The notes below the pieces were generated by a model, which was not told where the DNA came from, searched no databases, and saw only the letters and a list, made by a program, of their open reading frames with translations. From contig NZ_JACSPS010000001.1 in assembly GCF_014837035.1 (NCBI RefSeq), positions 490,374 through 554,373 on the forward strand: a DNA stretch of 64,000 nt. The letters are read 5' to 3'. Source of the stretch: Kaistella pullorum (GTDB lineage: Bacteria; Bacteroidota; Bacteroidia; Flavobacteriales; Weeksellaceae). Both the position numbers and the translations under genes were made by a program. Below, piece by piece: positions 33,627 to 42,834 of this stretch. Every line of letters begins with the position of its first letter. Within the stretch, counting starts at the first letter, position 1.

Positions 33627-33651
33627 TGACCGAACGGCCTGTCTGAGCTCT

Positions 33652-33684
33652 CCCGCGCTGAAAAAAGATTTTTTTCAGCGCGGG
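33652..33684. repeat. Long perfect hairpin
   Basis: A 15-bp perfect inverted repeat, CCCGCGCTGAAAAAA and its complement, separated by GAT. It sits between dnaE and rplY. The A/T tract is inside the stem, and no T run follows the hairpin on the plus strand. It may be part of a mobile or structured intergenic element (33607 to about 33715) that loosely resembles the repeats at 49489 and 59495. Confidence 0.7.
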
Positions 33685-33743
33685 AAGCGAGTAGTGAGGG
33701 CGCGTACGCCAGTGGAAAACTGCGTAAATGGTGTAGCTCCAAA

Positions 33744-33776
33744 TAAAAAACCCGACAGCTATGAACTGTCGGGTTT
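33744..33776 (-). terminator. Terminator of rplY
   Basis: An 11-bp perfect stem (AAACCCGACAG / CTGTCGGGTTT) with 7-base loop, followed on the minus strand by TTTATT. Confidence 0.9.
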
Positions 33777-33796
33777 CTGTATTTATTCTGCAAATA

Positions 33797-34435
33797 TTAT
33801 TCTGCTGAAGTCTCTTCTGCTGCCGGAGCTTCGCTCTCTGCACCAGTTGTCTCTTCATCATCATCTTCTGCTGCAGCACCGCCTTTGCTCGCTGTTCTAG
33901 ACATTTTAACAGCTACTACCACTGCGTTGTCCGGATGCATGAACGTAAAGTTATCGGTTTTGATGTCACCTACATAAAGTTTGTTACCAATCTTAAGCGG
34001 CGTAACATCTACCACGATCTCATCCGGAAGGTTTGCCGGAAGAGCCTTAAGTTTAAGTTTTCTGAAAGACTGACGCATCGCACCACCGGCTACAACACCT
34101 TTTGAACGACCCGTGATTCTTACAGGAACTTCCATTACTACAGCTTTGTTTTCATCTAACTGATAGAAGTCTGCGTGAAGGATCTTGTCTGTCAATGGGT
34201 GAAACTGGATGTCCTGAAGCACGGCAGGAATAGTTTGTCCGTCAACCTCAATAGATACCGTGTGTGCTTCAGGAGTATACACCAAACCTTTGAATGCTCT
34301 TTCTTCTGCAGAAAAGTTCAGGGTTTCAGCGCCTCCGTAAACAACACAAGGAACTAATTCAGCATCGCGTAAAGCTTTCGTAGATTTCTTGCCCACGCTT
34401 TCTCTTTTTGTGCCTTGAATTGTAATTGATTTCAT
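33797..34435 (-). CDS. rplY: 50S ribosomal protein L25 (CTC form)
   Basis: This 212-residue protein has the L25 5S-rRNA-binding domain (about 1-95; [30 protein letters not shown]) and the C-terminal beta domain of the TL5/CTC form. It ends in a 35-residue acidic Glu/Ala tail. The gene is leftward, downstream of prs, with its own TATATTTG element (34465-34472, minus). The pairing with prs is common in bacteria. Confidence 0.95.
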   Translation of the reverse strand: MKSITIQGTKRESVGKKSTKALRDAELVPCVVYGGAETLNFSAEERAFKGLVYTPEAHTVSIEVDGQTIPAVLQDIQFHPLTDKILHADFYQLDENKAVVMEVPVRITGRSKGVVAGGAMRQSFRKLKLKALPANLPDEIVVDVTPLKIGNKLYVGDIKTDNFTFMHPDNAVVVAVKMSRTASKGGAAAEDDDEETTGAESEAPAAEETSAE

Positions 34436-34464
34436 TATAATCTGTTATAAAAATTTTAAGGGTG

Positions 34465-34472
34465 CAAATATA
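34465..34472 (-). promoter_or_regulatory. Candidate -7 element for rplY
   Basis: The minus strand reads TATATTTG, a perfect TAnnTTTG, 29 bases upstream of the rplY ATG in the 49-base gap after prs. No CAA (-33 TTG) at 17-23 bases. Confidence 0.45.
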
Positions 34473-34484
34473 GGTAAATTTACT

Positions 34485-35423
34485 TTAAATGATAAATTTA
34501 TCGCTGATGGATTTATGCTCATGTACCATCCGCATCACATCTGCGAAAAGTTTGGCGCAGGAGAGCACTTTTATTTTTGAGGAAAGCTCGGTTTTGATAG
34601 GGATTGTGTCTGTGACAATCACCTCTGAAAGCTGTGAATTTTCGATGTTTTCATACGCTTTTCCCGAAAGTACGCCGTGTGTAGCCATCGCGCGGACACT
34701 TTTGGCACCTCCTGCGATGAGGATGTCTGCGGCTTTGCAAAGTGTTCCGGCAGTATCTATCATGTCATCGATGAGGATCACATTACGGTCTGTCACGTCA
34801 CCGATAAGGAACATTTCTTCTACCACATTGGCTTTCTTACGCTCTTTATACGCAATCACTACCTCTGCTCCAAGGTGACCGGCGTAGTTTTTGGCGCGTT
34901 TTGCACCTCCCATGTCAGGCGAAGCGATGGTAAGATTCTCAAGGTTAAGCGAAAGAATATGATCAATGAAAAGTGTAGACGCATAAAGATGATCCACCGG
35001 AATCTCAAAAAAGCCCTGAATCTGGTCTGCATGCAAATCCATTGTCATGACGCGAGTGGCTCCTGCAGCTGTAAGCAGATTGGCGACCAGCTTGGCTCCG
35101 ATAGGTGCGCGGGGCTGATCTTTGCGGTCCTGGCGTGCAAGCCCATAATACGGAAGGACGACGGTGATGCTTTTGGCCGAGGCTCTTTTGGAAGCGTCAA
35201 TCATCAGCAAAAGTTCCAGTAAATTATCCGCCGGGGGAAATGTGGAACCGATAAGGAAAACGCGGCCGCCACGTACAGACTGGTCTAATACCGGCTCGAA
35301 CTCGCCATCACTGAACTCCTGAAAATTGATTTTACCCAGCTCCTGGCCGTAGTGTTGTGCGATCTTTTCTGCTAATGCCTTGCTCGTTCTGGTTGAAAAC
35401 AGATAACTTGCCTGGTGAGCCAT
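34485..35423 (-). CDS. prs: Ribose-phosphate pyrophosphokinase
   Basis: Prs makes PRPP from ribose 5-phosphate and ATP for nucleotide, histidine and tryptophan synthesis. The 312-residue protein has FSDGEFEPVLDQSVRG, the ATP site PYYGLARQDRK, the DLHADQIQGFF metal loop and the PRPP-binding VILIDDMIDTAGT. I start at MAHQASYLFSTRT (35421-35423), which gives the standard length. The longer frame adds 24 hydrophobic residues with no family match. Confidence 0.96.
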   Translation of the reverse strand: MAHQASYLFSTRTSKALAEKIAQHYGQELGKINFQEFSDGEFEPVLDQSVRGGRVFLIGSTFPPADNLLELLLMIDASKRASAKSITVVLPYYGLARQDRKDQPRAPIGAKLVANLLTAAGATRVMTMDLHADQIQGFFEIPVDHLYASTLFIDHILSLNLENLTIASPDMGGAKRAKNYAGHLGAEVVIAYKERKKANVVEEMFLIGDVTDRNVILIDDMIDTAGTLCKAADILIAGGAKSVRAMATHGVLSGKAYENIENSQLSEVIVTDTIPIKTELSSKIKVLSCAKLFADVMRMVHEHKSISDKFII

Positions 35424-35450
35424 TTTTTTTATTGTTTTAGGATGTGCAAA

Positions 35451-35487
35451 TTTAAAAAAATAAAACCACCAGACGAATCTGATGGTT
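35451..35487 (-). terminator. Terminator of the fadL-SGNH operon
   Basis: On the minus strand a 10-bp stem (AACCATCAGA / TCTGGTGGTT, with one G-T pair) closed by a TTCG tetraloop is followed by TTATTTTTTT. Confidence 0.9.
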
Positions 35488-35519
35488 ATATTCAAAAAAC
35501 AATCTTAGAATAAGTTTGC

Positions 35520-36995
35520 TTATGGGAATTTAACGCCCGAATATGAATTCACATTCACCATTGGTAAAGTGGATCTGTATTTTGAATTGATGGCTTTGAT
35601 GAACTCATTCGCGATAAGAGCATAGCCTCTTCCGGTAAGGTGAACACCATCCAGCGAGAAAGTACCGCCGGTTACAAAGGTAGCATTGTATTTAACTCCA
35701 TCATACTGAATACCTGAAGCCTTAGAAAGCTCAAGCATCTTGGCGTTTGCATCCACAAATGCCAAGCCTTTAGAACTTGCGATTGATTTTAAAGAAGCGT
35801 TGTATGCTGTGGTAGCCGCTAAAACTCTTTCCGTTTCTTTTTCTGTAAGTACGTACCTGTCTTCTAACGGAACGGCGGTACCTGCACTAATGCCTCGGGG
35901 GTTACACGTAGCATCATACGGTTTCAGCAAAGCTGCTGCCGGTAAAGTGATTAGGTCTTTCATAGTCGTTTGACGGTACGATTTTAGAGCGGGATTATAA
36001 GAAGTAAGATCCTTCAGTTCTTTATCTAAAATTACAGCACCATTGGCAACTGCACCCGCAGTAAAGCGGATAATACGATTCTGATACTCTGCCTCCGAAA
36101 GAATACCTGCATTTTTCAACTGAAGAATTCCAGCGTTGTAAGGAGCATAAGCGCCGTTAAGCTGTGTTGCCTGCGCATCGGAAAGTCCGCTTATCGGCAT
36201 ACTGGGTACAGTTTTAAAATAAGGGATTGCCGTGACATTTGGGATATTTGCAATTACCCCTTTGGCTCCGTTTGCCGTCAGTGCAGCAATATACTGAGAA
36301 ATAGTACCAGCAAAGACAGTCGGATCCGTAATGTCATTGGAACCATACGTTACAGGATTAAAATTACCTGTCTGATCTACGCCGATACCACCACTGGTGG
36401 CATACGAAAGTACATCATTATTTCCGATCCACAGCGAGAAGAAGGTCGGAGCTTGTGCAACCGCAGCTGCTACCGGGCTTACCCCAGTAGAGAAACGTGC
36501 ATAATATGGATTGGCGCTTCCATAAGTGGCAACTCCTAAGTGGAACGATTTTGCTCCGGGAATACCTAAGTTTTGGTAAGGTCCCTGAGCGGCAATATTA
36601 TCCAGCGCTGCTTCCGGCGCAGTAGGCGAGGGCGAAAGAGCGCCACACACCACGCCAAGGGTATATTTCCCTGCAAAATCTCCTGTGGCTTGATTAAATA
36701 AATTCGTGAATCCACCAGTGTTGTTTGGCATCATAGGCTGCTTGAACTCGCCACCGCCGGCCATTTTCATTTGCATTGCAAGCATATTGGGATAAGATTC
36801 ATTCTGTCCGTCAATATACAGAGCATTGTCACGATATCCGGAAGTAAGTGAGTTCCCGAGAGCTACATATTTGGAAAAGTTTGCTTCGCCGCTTGTAACC
36901 ACGATATCATTGACATCCTGATCAAAATCTGTGTCACAGCTTACATTAAAGAGTAGGGCTGAAACCGCTATTGTTGATATTAATATTCTTTTCAT
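35520..36995 (-). CDS. SGNH/GDSL-family hydrolase lipoprotein
   Basis: This is a 491-residue lipoprotein (lipobox NVSC, Cys20) of the SGNH hydrolase fold. Block I is ALGNSLTSGY (Ser nucleophile; GNS instead of GDS), block III is WIGNNDVL, and block V is DGVHLTGRGYALIANE with the Asp-x-x-His pair. Such enzymes cleave esters of lipids or polysaccharides. It lies 15 bases after a FadL-type porin in one transcript, so a joint role in cleaving and importing a lipid-like substrate is plausible. Confidence 0.87.
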   Translation of the reverse strand: MKRILISTIAVSALLFNVSCDTDFDQDVNDIVVTSGEANFSKYVALGNSLTSGYRDNALYIDGQNESYPNMLAMQMKMAGGGEFKQPMMPNNTGGFTNLFNQATGDFAGKYTLGVVCGALSPSPTAPEAALDNIAAQGPYQNLGIPGAKSFHLGVATYGSANPYYARFSTGVSPVAAAVAQAPTFFSLWIGNNDVLSYATSGGIGVDQTGNFNPVTYGSNDITDPTVFAGTISQYIAALTANGAKGVIANIPNVTAIPYFKTVPSMPISGLSDAQATQLNGAYAPYNAGILQLKNAGILSEAEYQNRIIRFTAGAVANGAVILDKELKDLTSYNPALKSYRQTTMKDLITLPAAALLKPYDATCNPRGISAGTAVPLEDRYVLTEKETERVLAATTAYNASLKSIASSKGLAFVDANAKMLELSKASGIQYDGVKYNATFVTGGTFSLDGVHLTGRGYALIANEFIKAINSKYRSTLPMVNVNSYSGVKFP

Positions 36996-37010
36996 AATTA
37001 AAAATAATTC

Positions 37011-38246
37011 TTAAAATGCGTTGTAAGATAAGCCTAAGCCGAAGTAGTAGGCTTTTGCTTTCGCCTGGCCATTAAAGTTGTAAAATGTGTTTCTCACATC
37101 CCGCGGAGTCTGGAAGTTGTAAGCGGCAGCCAGATCGATTCCAAGGCCGTTCCACTTATAACCGATACCTCCTGTGATTACGTTCGCTTCGAAAGAAGGG
37201 CTTTCGGCACTGAAACCTTCGTCTCCGTAAGGCGATTCGTCATGGTAATATCCTAATCTCGCTGCAAAGCTATCGGTCACCATATATTGTGTTCCTACAC
37301 GCCAGGTCTGTGTGCTCTTCCAGTTCTTAGGTGTAACCAGTTTTGTAGGATCGCTTGCCTGGTTTCCGATCGGTGCGTTTTCGAAATCAAGTGTCAGACT
37401 ATTATACTGAGCCCAGCCACTGTAATTAAAATCACCGGAAACCTGCCATTTTGGTGTAATCTTATATGTTGCACCAATGGTATATTCGTCAACCAACGGA
37501 AGCATTGCGGTGAAATTATCCTGTCCGTTACCGTCAATTCCGATAAGTGGGAACAAGCTTGGCGAAACGTCAAATGTTGCAACGCCCGCATCAGCATTCA
37601 TATCCACCGGCGAACGGTAGGCGATACTCACGTCCAGTTTATCAGACGGACGGAAATAGAATCCGAGTCCGAAACCGGTACCTGAAGCCTCGTCATCCTT
37701 AATATTAAGGGTGCCGTCAAACTGTGTCAGGCTCTTCGTCCAGTCTACCGTACCTTTAGCATAGATGAAACTTCCACCCACAGACATCCACGGAGCAAGT
37801 TTAAAAGATACCATCGGTTGGAAATAAAGTGCTTTTAGCTCAATTTTCTGCACAATCTCTCTTCCTGCCCAGTCATTAGGCCATACAATGGTACTGCCAT
37901 AAGGTGTGGAAAAACTGAAACCTACAGAAACATTGTCTACAACTTTGTAGGCAACGGCTGCATAAAGAGGCGTCCCAAGCGGATTATCCGTGTTGAAAGA
38001 CTGCATATTCTCAGGATTCTGATACGTAATTTCAGTACTGATACCGAAACCACCTGCTGCCACACTCAGTTTATTCGGGATGAAAGACATTCCCGCCGGA
38101 TTAAAGAATGCAACGCTCGCGTCCTCCGCGTGAGCACTGGTATGCGCCATTGCAAGCTGCTTCACTCCCTGCAGGGAAACCCTGAAGCCTCCCGCATGCA
38201 TTACTACACCTGCCAAAAGTGCTGCTGATACAACTAATTTTTTCAT
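37011..38246 (-). CDS. OmpP1/FadL family outer-membrane transporter
   Basis: This 411-residue outer-membrane barrel protein has a signal peptide (MKKLVVSAALLAGVVMHAGG). It has the family features near the N-terminus (SVAAGGFGIS, DASVAFFNPAGMSFIPNKL), the plug-like region and a C-terminal aromatic residue (YNAF). FadL proteins carry long-chain fatty acids or aromatic hydrocarbons across the outer membrane. A second ATG 6 bases upstream is possible. It is followed by an SGNH hydrolase. Confidence 0.9.
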   Translation of the reverse strand: MKKLVVSAALLAGVVMHAGGFRVSLQGVKQLAMAHTSAHAEDASVAFFNPAGMSFIPNKLSVAAGGFGISTEITYQNPENMQSFNTDNPLGTPLYAAVAYKVVDNVSVGFSFSTPYGSTIVWPNDWAGREIVQKIELKALYFQPMVSFKLAPWMSVGGSFIYAKGTVDWTKSLTQFDGTLNIKDDEASGTGFGLGFYFRPSDKLDVSIAYRSPVDMNADAGVATFDVSPSLFPLIGIDGNGQDNFTAMLPLVDEYTIGATYKITPKWQVSGDFNYSGWAQYNSLTLDFENAPIGNQASDPTKLVTPKNWKSTQTWRVGTQYMVTDSFAARLGYYHDESPYGDEGFSAESPSFEANVITGGIGYKWNGLGIDLAAAYNFQTPRDVRNTFYNFNGQAKAKAYYFGLGLSYNAF

Positions 38247-38268
38247 AGACATTTCATTATTAATGTTC

Positions 38269-38276
38269 CAAATATA
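38269..38276 (-). promoter_or_regulatory. Candidate -7 element for the FadL-SGNH operon
   Basis: The minus strand reads TATATTTG, matching TAnnTTTG, 22 bases upstream of the MKKLV start. Confidence 0.5.
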
Positions 38277-38616
38277 AAATTATTTTTTAACTAATTGTTA
38301 ACAAGTCATAATTTATTTTAAACAGGTTCCCCAAATGCCGTACTGTTTAAAATCTATAACCGATAATTTTGGTCAGAAATCTACTAAATAAGGCAGGTTT
38401 CGTTAATTGAATATAATACTTAATTAAAAGAATTTAATTTAAATAAAATTGCAAAAAAGCATACAAATCACCAAATTTTAAATTATATGATTTGCATAAT
38501 ATTATTCATTTTGATGCACAATACGCAATGCATGTTATTTTTTATTAAATATATCTAATTACGCATGTGCGCTGACAGACCTCATTTTGCACAAAAAAAT
38601 TTATACTAAATTTGCA

Positions 38617-38624
38617 CGAAATAA
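38617..38624 (+). promoter_or_regulatory. Candidate -7 element for the RicT-gldH-PBP1A operon
   Basis: TAAATTTG matches TAnnTTTG, 10 bases before the ATG, implying a very short leader. Confidence 0.45.
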
Positions 38625-38634
38625 TATATAAAAT

Positions 38635-39921
38635 ATGAGTTGTGGATGCAAAACATCCGGCGATTCTTCCCACTCCTGCGGTACAAAATCTGCAAGTGGC
38701 TGTGAAAATGTAAATACCTGCGGTAATAGCTATAAATTAAGTGTTTTTGATTGGCTTTCGAACATTAATAATCCTTCGGAATCAAAGTGTGACTTTGTAG
38801 AAGTGAGGTTCAAGAACGATCGGAAATGTTTTTTTAAAAACGTAAATAATTTGCCGCTGCATATTGGCAGCGTAGTCACAGTAGAATCAAGTCCGGGTCA
38901 TGATATAGGCGTGGTAAGTCTCACCGGTGAACTGGTGGGTATACAGATGAAGAAGAAGTTCGCTTCCGAAGATAATCCTTTGAAAATTTATCGCTTAGCC
39001 AACCAAAAAGACATCGAAGTTTGGCAGGAGTCTCGTGCAAAGGAAGAAAGCGTAAAGATATTAGCTAGAAAAATAGCTTATTCGCTGAATCTCAGCATGA
39101 AAATAACCGATGTAGAGTATCAGGGTGACGGCGGTAAGATTACATTTTACTATACGTCTGAGACACGTGTAGATTTTCGGCAGCTTATCAAAGAATATGC
39201 GTCGGCTTTCCGCACAAAGATCGATATGAAACAGATCGGTTTCCGTCAGGAAGCGGCGAAAGTTGGAGGTATCGGTTCTTGCGGACGTGAATTGTGCTGC
39301 TCAACCTGGCTTACAGATTTCCGTTCGGTAAATACCAATGCTGCGCGCTATCAGCAGCTGAGCATCAATCCCCAGAAGCTTGCCGGTCAATGTGGCAAGC
39401 TGAAGTGCTGCCTAAATTATGAACTCGACAGTTACCTCGATGCTCTGAGCGATTTCCCGCCTTCAAATGCAACATTAGATACAGAAAAAGGGCGTGCCTT
39501 CTGCATAAAAATCGATGTTTTCAAGAAGAAAATGTGGTTTGCTTATGTGGAACGTTCAATGGCCTGGTATGATCTGGATGTCGCGGACGTGAAAAAACTG
39601 ATCGCACAAAATAAAAAAGGCGAGAAAACACCACCGTTGGAAGATTTACAGAAACACGATGTTGCCGTAAAATCTGTAGACCTAATCCAGGAAAGCAGTG
39701 TGGACCGTTTTGAGCGCAAAAACAGAAATCCAAATCAAAACCGGAAAAAAGGCAAGCCAAACCCAAATCAAAAACCGGAAAACCGCTCTCAGCCTAAATC
39801 TGCCGCGCCGCGAAAGCAGAATTCTGAAAGAAACGCGCCCAAAGGAGAACAGCCACAGGCAGGAGGACAGCCCAAGAAATTCAAGAAAAAGTTTCAGCCA
39901 AAACGTGATGACCGTGCGTAG
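38635..39921 (+). CDS. PSP1-domain protein of the RicT/YaaT type
   Basis: This 428-residue protein has a PSP1 core (about 60-290) with the two Cys motifs of RicT, CGRELCCSTWL and QCGKLKCCLNYE, which in Bacillus help bind an iron-sulfur cluster in the Y-complex. It also has an N-terminal Cys-rich extension (SCGCKTSGDSSHSCGTKSAS). The last 90 residues are basic, rich in Asn, Lys, Gln and Pro, and look disordered or RNA-binding. It precedes gldH, overlapping it by 14 bases. Confidence 0.85.
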   Translation: MSCGCKTSGDSSHSCGTKSASGCENVNTCGNSYKLSVFDWLSNINNPSESKCDFVEVRFKNDRKCFFKNVNNLPLHIGSVVTVESSPGHDIGVVSLTGELVGIQMKKKFASEDNPLKIYRLANQKDIEVWQESRAKEESVKILARKIAYSLNLSMKITDVEYQGDGGKITFYYTSETRVDFRQLIKEYASAFRTKIDMKQIGFRQEAAKVGGIGSCGRELCCSTWLTDFRSVNTNAARYQQLSINPQKLAGQCGKLKCCLNYELDSYLDALSDFPPSNATLDTEKGRAFCIKIDVFKKKMWFAYVERSMAWYDLDVADVKKLIAQNKKGEKTPPLEDLQKHDVAVKSVDLIQESSVDRFERKNRNPNQNRKKGKPNPNQKPENRSQPKSAAPRKQNSERNAPKGEQPQAGGQPKKFKKKFQPKRDDRA

Positions 39922-40375
39922 ATTGTTGCCCGCTTTGTTTTTTTCAGCCGTATTATTATCGTGCACTGACTCTGCTGAAACAGTTGATATGAAGCGTCTT
40001 GACGGAAGCTGGCCGAAAAATGACGAACAGAAGTTCAGTTTCAGCATTTCAGATGCCCGAAATCCTAAAAACATTATATTTGTTGTAAGGAACAATAATG
40101 ATTATCCGTACAGTAACATTAGGCTGATCGTAAAATTAAATGAGGGGAAACGCGTTTTAAATGCTGATACTCTTAATTACATCCTTGCACAGCCCGATGG
40201 TACCTGGCTTGGAAAAGGTTTTGGTGATACGAAGGAAATCATGTTTCAATACAAATTAAATTATAAGTTCCCACGCAATGCGCAGTATGAAATTGGGGTC
40301 ACCCAGGCGATGCGTGCAGACAGTCTGAAAGGAATTGAAGATATTGGCGTAAAAATAGAAACGCTGAAACCGTAA
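39908..40375 (+). CDS. gldH: Gliding motility lipoprotein GldH
   Basis: This 155-residue lipoprotein has a signal ending VLLSC (Cys19). Mature motifs SFSISDARNPKNIIFVVRNN, YPYSNIRLIV and DTLNYILAQPDGTWLGKGFG match GldH, needed for gliding and associated with type IX secretion in Flavobacterium. GldH is also kept in non-gliding relatives, so motility is not implied. The ATG at 39908 places the signal correctly; longer frames run through the previous gene. Start overlaps the previous stop by 14 bases. Confidence 0.9.
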   Translation: MTVRRLLPALFFSAVLLSCTDSAETVDMKRLDGSWPKNDEQKFSFSISDARNPKNIIFVVRNNNDYPYSNIRLIVKLNEGKRVLNADTLNYILAQPDGTWLGKGFGDTKEIMFQYKLNYKFPRNAQYEIGVTQAMRADSLKGIEDIGVKIETLKP

Positions 40376-40383
40376 CGTAATTT

Positions 40384-42762
40384 ATGGAAAACAAAAAAAC
40401 TGCCGGAAGCAAACCTCAACAGAAATTTCCGCTTCCGCCAAAAAAATTAAAAAGCAAAGGTTGGCGAAAATGGGTGAAAATCGTCTGGATGTCGCTCTTC
40501 GCTGTGGTTTTGGGTATTGCGCTCCTGTTTTTCGCGGTGTCGCAAGGTTTCCTTGGCAGCATGCCCGATGTGAAGGAACTCGAAAATCCTGACATCTATG
40601 TTGCATCTGAAATCTATTCCTCAGACGGTAAACTTTTAGGCAAATTCGAAAAGGAAAAAACACAGCCAGTTACCTATCAGGAACTTCCGCCCCATCTTAT
40701 CTATGCGCTTCAGGCAAAAGAAGACGAGCGTTTCAAAGAGCACTCCGGTATTGATTTACAGTCTGTTGCAAGGGCCGTTGTATACGGTGGCCAGCGTGGC
40801 GGTGGATCTACAATTACCCAACAGCTCGCGAAACTGCTTTTTACTGACCGTGTTTCGCAAAACAAGATCCAGCGTGCATTTCAAAAACTCAAAGAATGGG
40901 TTGTAGCGGTAAGCCTCGAGAAGCGCTATACTAAAGAAGAAATTATTACGCTGTATTTCAATAAGTTCGATTTCGTAAATAATGCGAACGGCATTGAGAT
41001 GGCATCGCGAATTTATTTTAATAAGAAAACCAACCAACTTACTTTGCCTGAGGCCGCTACTTTCGTATCGATGCTTGAGGCTCCTGTCGCAAACAATCCG
41101 CTCAGAAATCCGGAACGTGCCAAACGTCGCCGCGATGTGGTGCTCGATCAAATGCTGAAAACCGGCTATCTCGACCAGCAAACCTACGATAAGGCGGTAG
41201 CAGAACCTATTAAAACCGATTTCCACCCGATAAAAACGATCGATGACGGATATTCGGCCTATTACAAATTCTATCTTCGAAAAGAGATAGATGCTTACCT
41301 GAAGGATTATGAAAAGAAAACAGGCAAGACTTTAAATCTATTTAAAGACGGCCTTAAGATTTATGTCACGCTCGATTCGAAAATGCAGGTCTACGCCGAA
41401 GATGCGATCAGGGAACACCTTACTGACCTTCAAAAAAGATTTGATGCAGAACAGCGCGGACGAAAGCAAAGACCGTTCTATTTCATCGATGACAAACAGA
41501 TCCAGGGAATCATGGTTCAGGCCATGAAACGTACCGGAAGATATAAACAGCTTAAAAACGCCGGCGTACCCGAAGATTCGATCTTGATGGAGTTTAAAAA
41601 GCCTATCAAAACCTCGCGTTTCACGTGGAACGGTGAAGAAGAAGTGGAAATGTCGCCTTGGGATTCCATCCGTTACCACAAGCAGATTGCGCAGGCCGGC
41701 CTGATGTCTATGGTGCCGGGAACCGGTGAAATTAAAGCTTGGGTAGGTGGAATCAACTGGCAGCATTTTCAGTATGATCATATCAAACAGGGGAAAAGAC
41801 AGGTTGGATCTACCTTCAAACCCTTTGTGTATGCCACCGCAATTATGAAATTGGGAATGACACCTTGCTCGACCGTCTCGAACGCTACCTACCGAAAAGG
41901 AACCTGGACGGTAGAAGGATCGGGCGGCACGCTAACCTTGAGAGATGCACTAGCCCACTCTAAAAACCCTGTAGCTGTACGACTTATTGAAATGACAACG
42001 CCAAAAAGCGTTATACAAACTGCGCGTGATCTCGGCGTTACTGAAGAAATTCCGAACGAATACGCCGTAGCCTTAGGATCATCAGATATCACCATCTACG
42101 AAATGTTGGGTGCGTACTCTACATTTGCGAACTACGGAAACTATATCAAGCCGGAGATGATCTGGAGGATTGAAGATGCCAACGGACGTGTGATAAAGGA
42201 GGTGAAACCGGTACTCAAGGAGGTGATGAACGAACTTTATGCTTACACGATGATCGATCTGATGAAAGGTGTGGCAGAATTCGGTACAGCGTCCGGCGAA
42301 CTTGGAAGAAGAGGCGTGGAAAAAGGAATAGAAATAGCTGCAAAAACCGGAACCACACAGAATAACTCCGACGGATGGTTCATGGGAATCACGCCTAACC
42401 TCGCCACCGGTGTTTGGGTTGGTTGGGAAGACCGCGCTACCCACTTCCGCGGAACCGGCGAAGGTCAGGGCGCGAGGATGGCATTACCGATTTGGGCTAT
42501 ATTCATGAAAAAAGTCTGGGCAGACCCTACACTTGGCGTCCTGAAAGAAGATAAATTCGTGAAACCTTCAAATTGGACGGGCAGTTGTTCTGACCTTCAG
42601 GGGCTTGGTGGATATGGCGACGATGGTGGCCTGCAAACCATTGAAGAACTGAAAAATCCTACCGTGACTGAGCCGCGAAGCACCACGCCGCGAAATACGC
42701 CGAAAGAAGAAAACCTCAACGAAAACCTGAATACAGGTGACGAGATAGATTTTAATAAATAA
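40384..42762 (+). CDS. Class A penicillin-binding protein 1A
   Basis: This bifunctional peptidoglycan glycosyltransferase/transpeptidase has 792 residues. One membrane helix lies at about 32-52. The GT51 domain has EDERFKEHSGID (Glu113) and GGGSTITQQLAKLLFTDR. The transpeptidase domain has STFK (Ser476-Lys479), SKN (Ser526) and KTG (654-656). The C-terminal tail is a Pro/Thr/Asn-rich extension. The gene is last of the ricT-gldH-PBP unit, 8 bases after gldH, and ends at a terminator. The order is common in flavobacteria. Confidence 0.95.
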   Translation: MENKKTAGSKPQQKFPLPPKKLKSKGWRKWVKIVWMSLFAVVLGIALLFFAVSQGFLGSMPDVKELENPDIYVASEIYSSDGKLLGKFEKEKTQPVTYQELPPHLIYALQAKEDERFKEHSGIDLQSVARAVVYGGQRGGGSTITQQLAKLLFTDRVSQNKIQRAFQKLKEWVVAVSLEKRYTKEEIITLYFNKFDFVNNANGIEMASRIYFNKKTNQLTLPEAATFVSMLEAPVANNPLRNPERAKRRRDVVLDQMLKTGYLDQQTYDKAVAEPIKTDFHPIKTIDDGYSAYYKFYLRKEIDAYLKDYEKKTGKTLNLFKDGLKIYVTLDSKMQVYAEDAIREHLTDLQKRFDAEQRGRKQRPFYFIDDKQIQGIMVQAMKRTGRYKQLKNAGVPEDSILMEFKKPIKTSRFTWNGEEEVEMSPWDSIRYHKQIAQAGLMSMVPGTGEIKAWVGGINWQHFQYDHIKQGKRQVGSTFKPFVYATAIMKLGMTPCSTVSNATYRKGTWTVEGSGGTLTLRDALAHSKNPVAVRLIEMTTPKSVIQTARDLGVTEEIPNEYAVALGSSDITIYEMLGAYSTFANYGNYIKPEMIWRIEDANGRVIKEVKPVLKEVMNELYAYTMIDLMKGVAEFGTASGELGRRGVEKGIEIAAKTGTTQNNSDGWFMGITPNLATGVWVGWEDRATHFRGTGEGQGARMALPIWAIFMKKVWADPTLGVLKEDKFVKPSNWTGSCSDLQGLGGYGDDGGLQTIEELKNPTVTEPRSTTPRNTPKEENLNENLNTGDEIDFNK

Positions 42763-42784
42763 TTTCTGCTAACCACACTTAATA

Positions 42785-42820
42785 AAAACATCCGGTCTGA
42801 TATTGGCTGGATGTTTTATT
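42785..42820 (+). terminator. Terminator of the PBP1A operon
   Basis: A 9-bp stem (AAAACATCC / GGATGTTTT) with a 15-base loop and TATTTT tail. It overlaps the first ATG (42811) of the following open frame, favouring 42835 as the selO start. Confidence 0.75.
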
Positions 42821-42834
42821 TTAATGAAACCACC

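Larger units (their letters stand above)
38253..38634. other. AT-rich divergent intergenic region
   Basis: A 382-base gap between the FadL and PSP1/RicT genes. It is strongly AT-rich and contains no reading frame with a recognisable product. TAnnTTTG elements lie near both ends (38269-38276 minus, 38617-38624 plus). The middle has several ATGCA/TGCAT-type words (TTTGCATAAT, GATGCACAA, CAATGCATG) of uncertain meaning. Confidence 0.7.

Noticed and set aside
33403-33879. Minus-strand frame of 158 codons spanning the end of dnaE, the hairpin patch and the start of the rplY tail.
   Set aside because: It crosses a terminator and a perfect hairpin and has no family motif.
34677-35222. Plus-strand open frame of 181 codons.
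   Set aside because: It is antisense to prs, whose PRPP and ATP motifs are intact.
39698-39907. N-terminal extension of gldH by 70 codons.
   Set aside because: It lies within the previous gene in another frame and would bury the lipoprotein signal.
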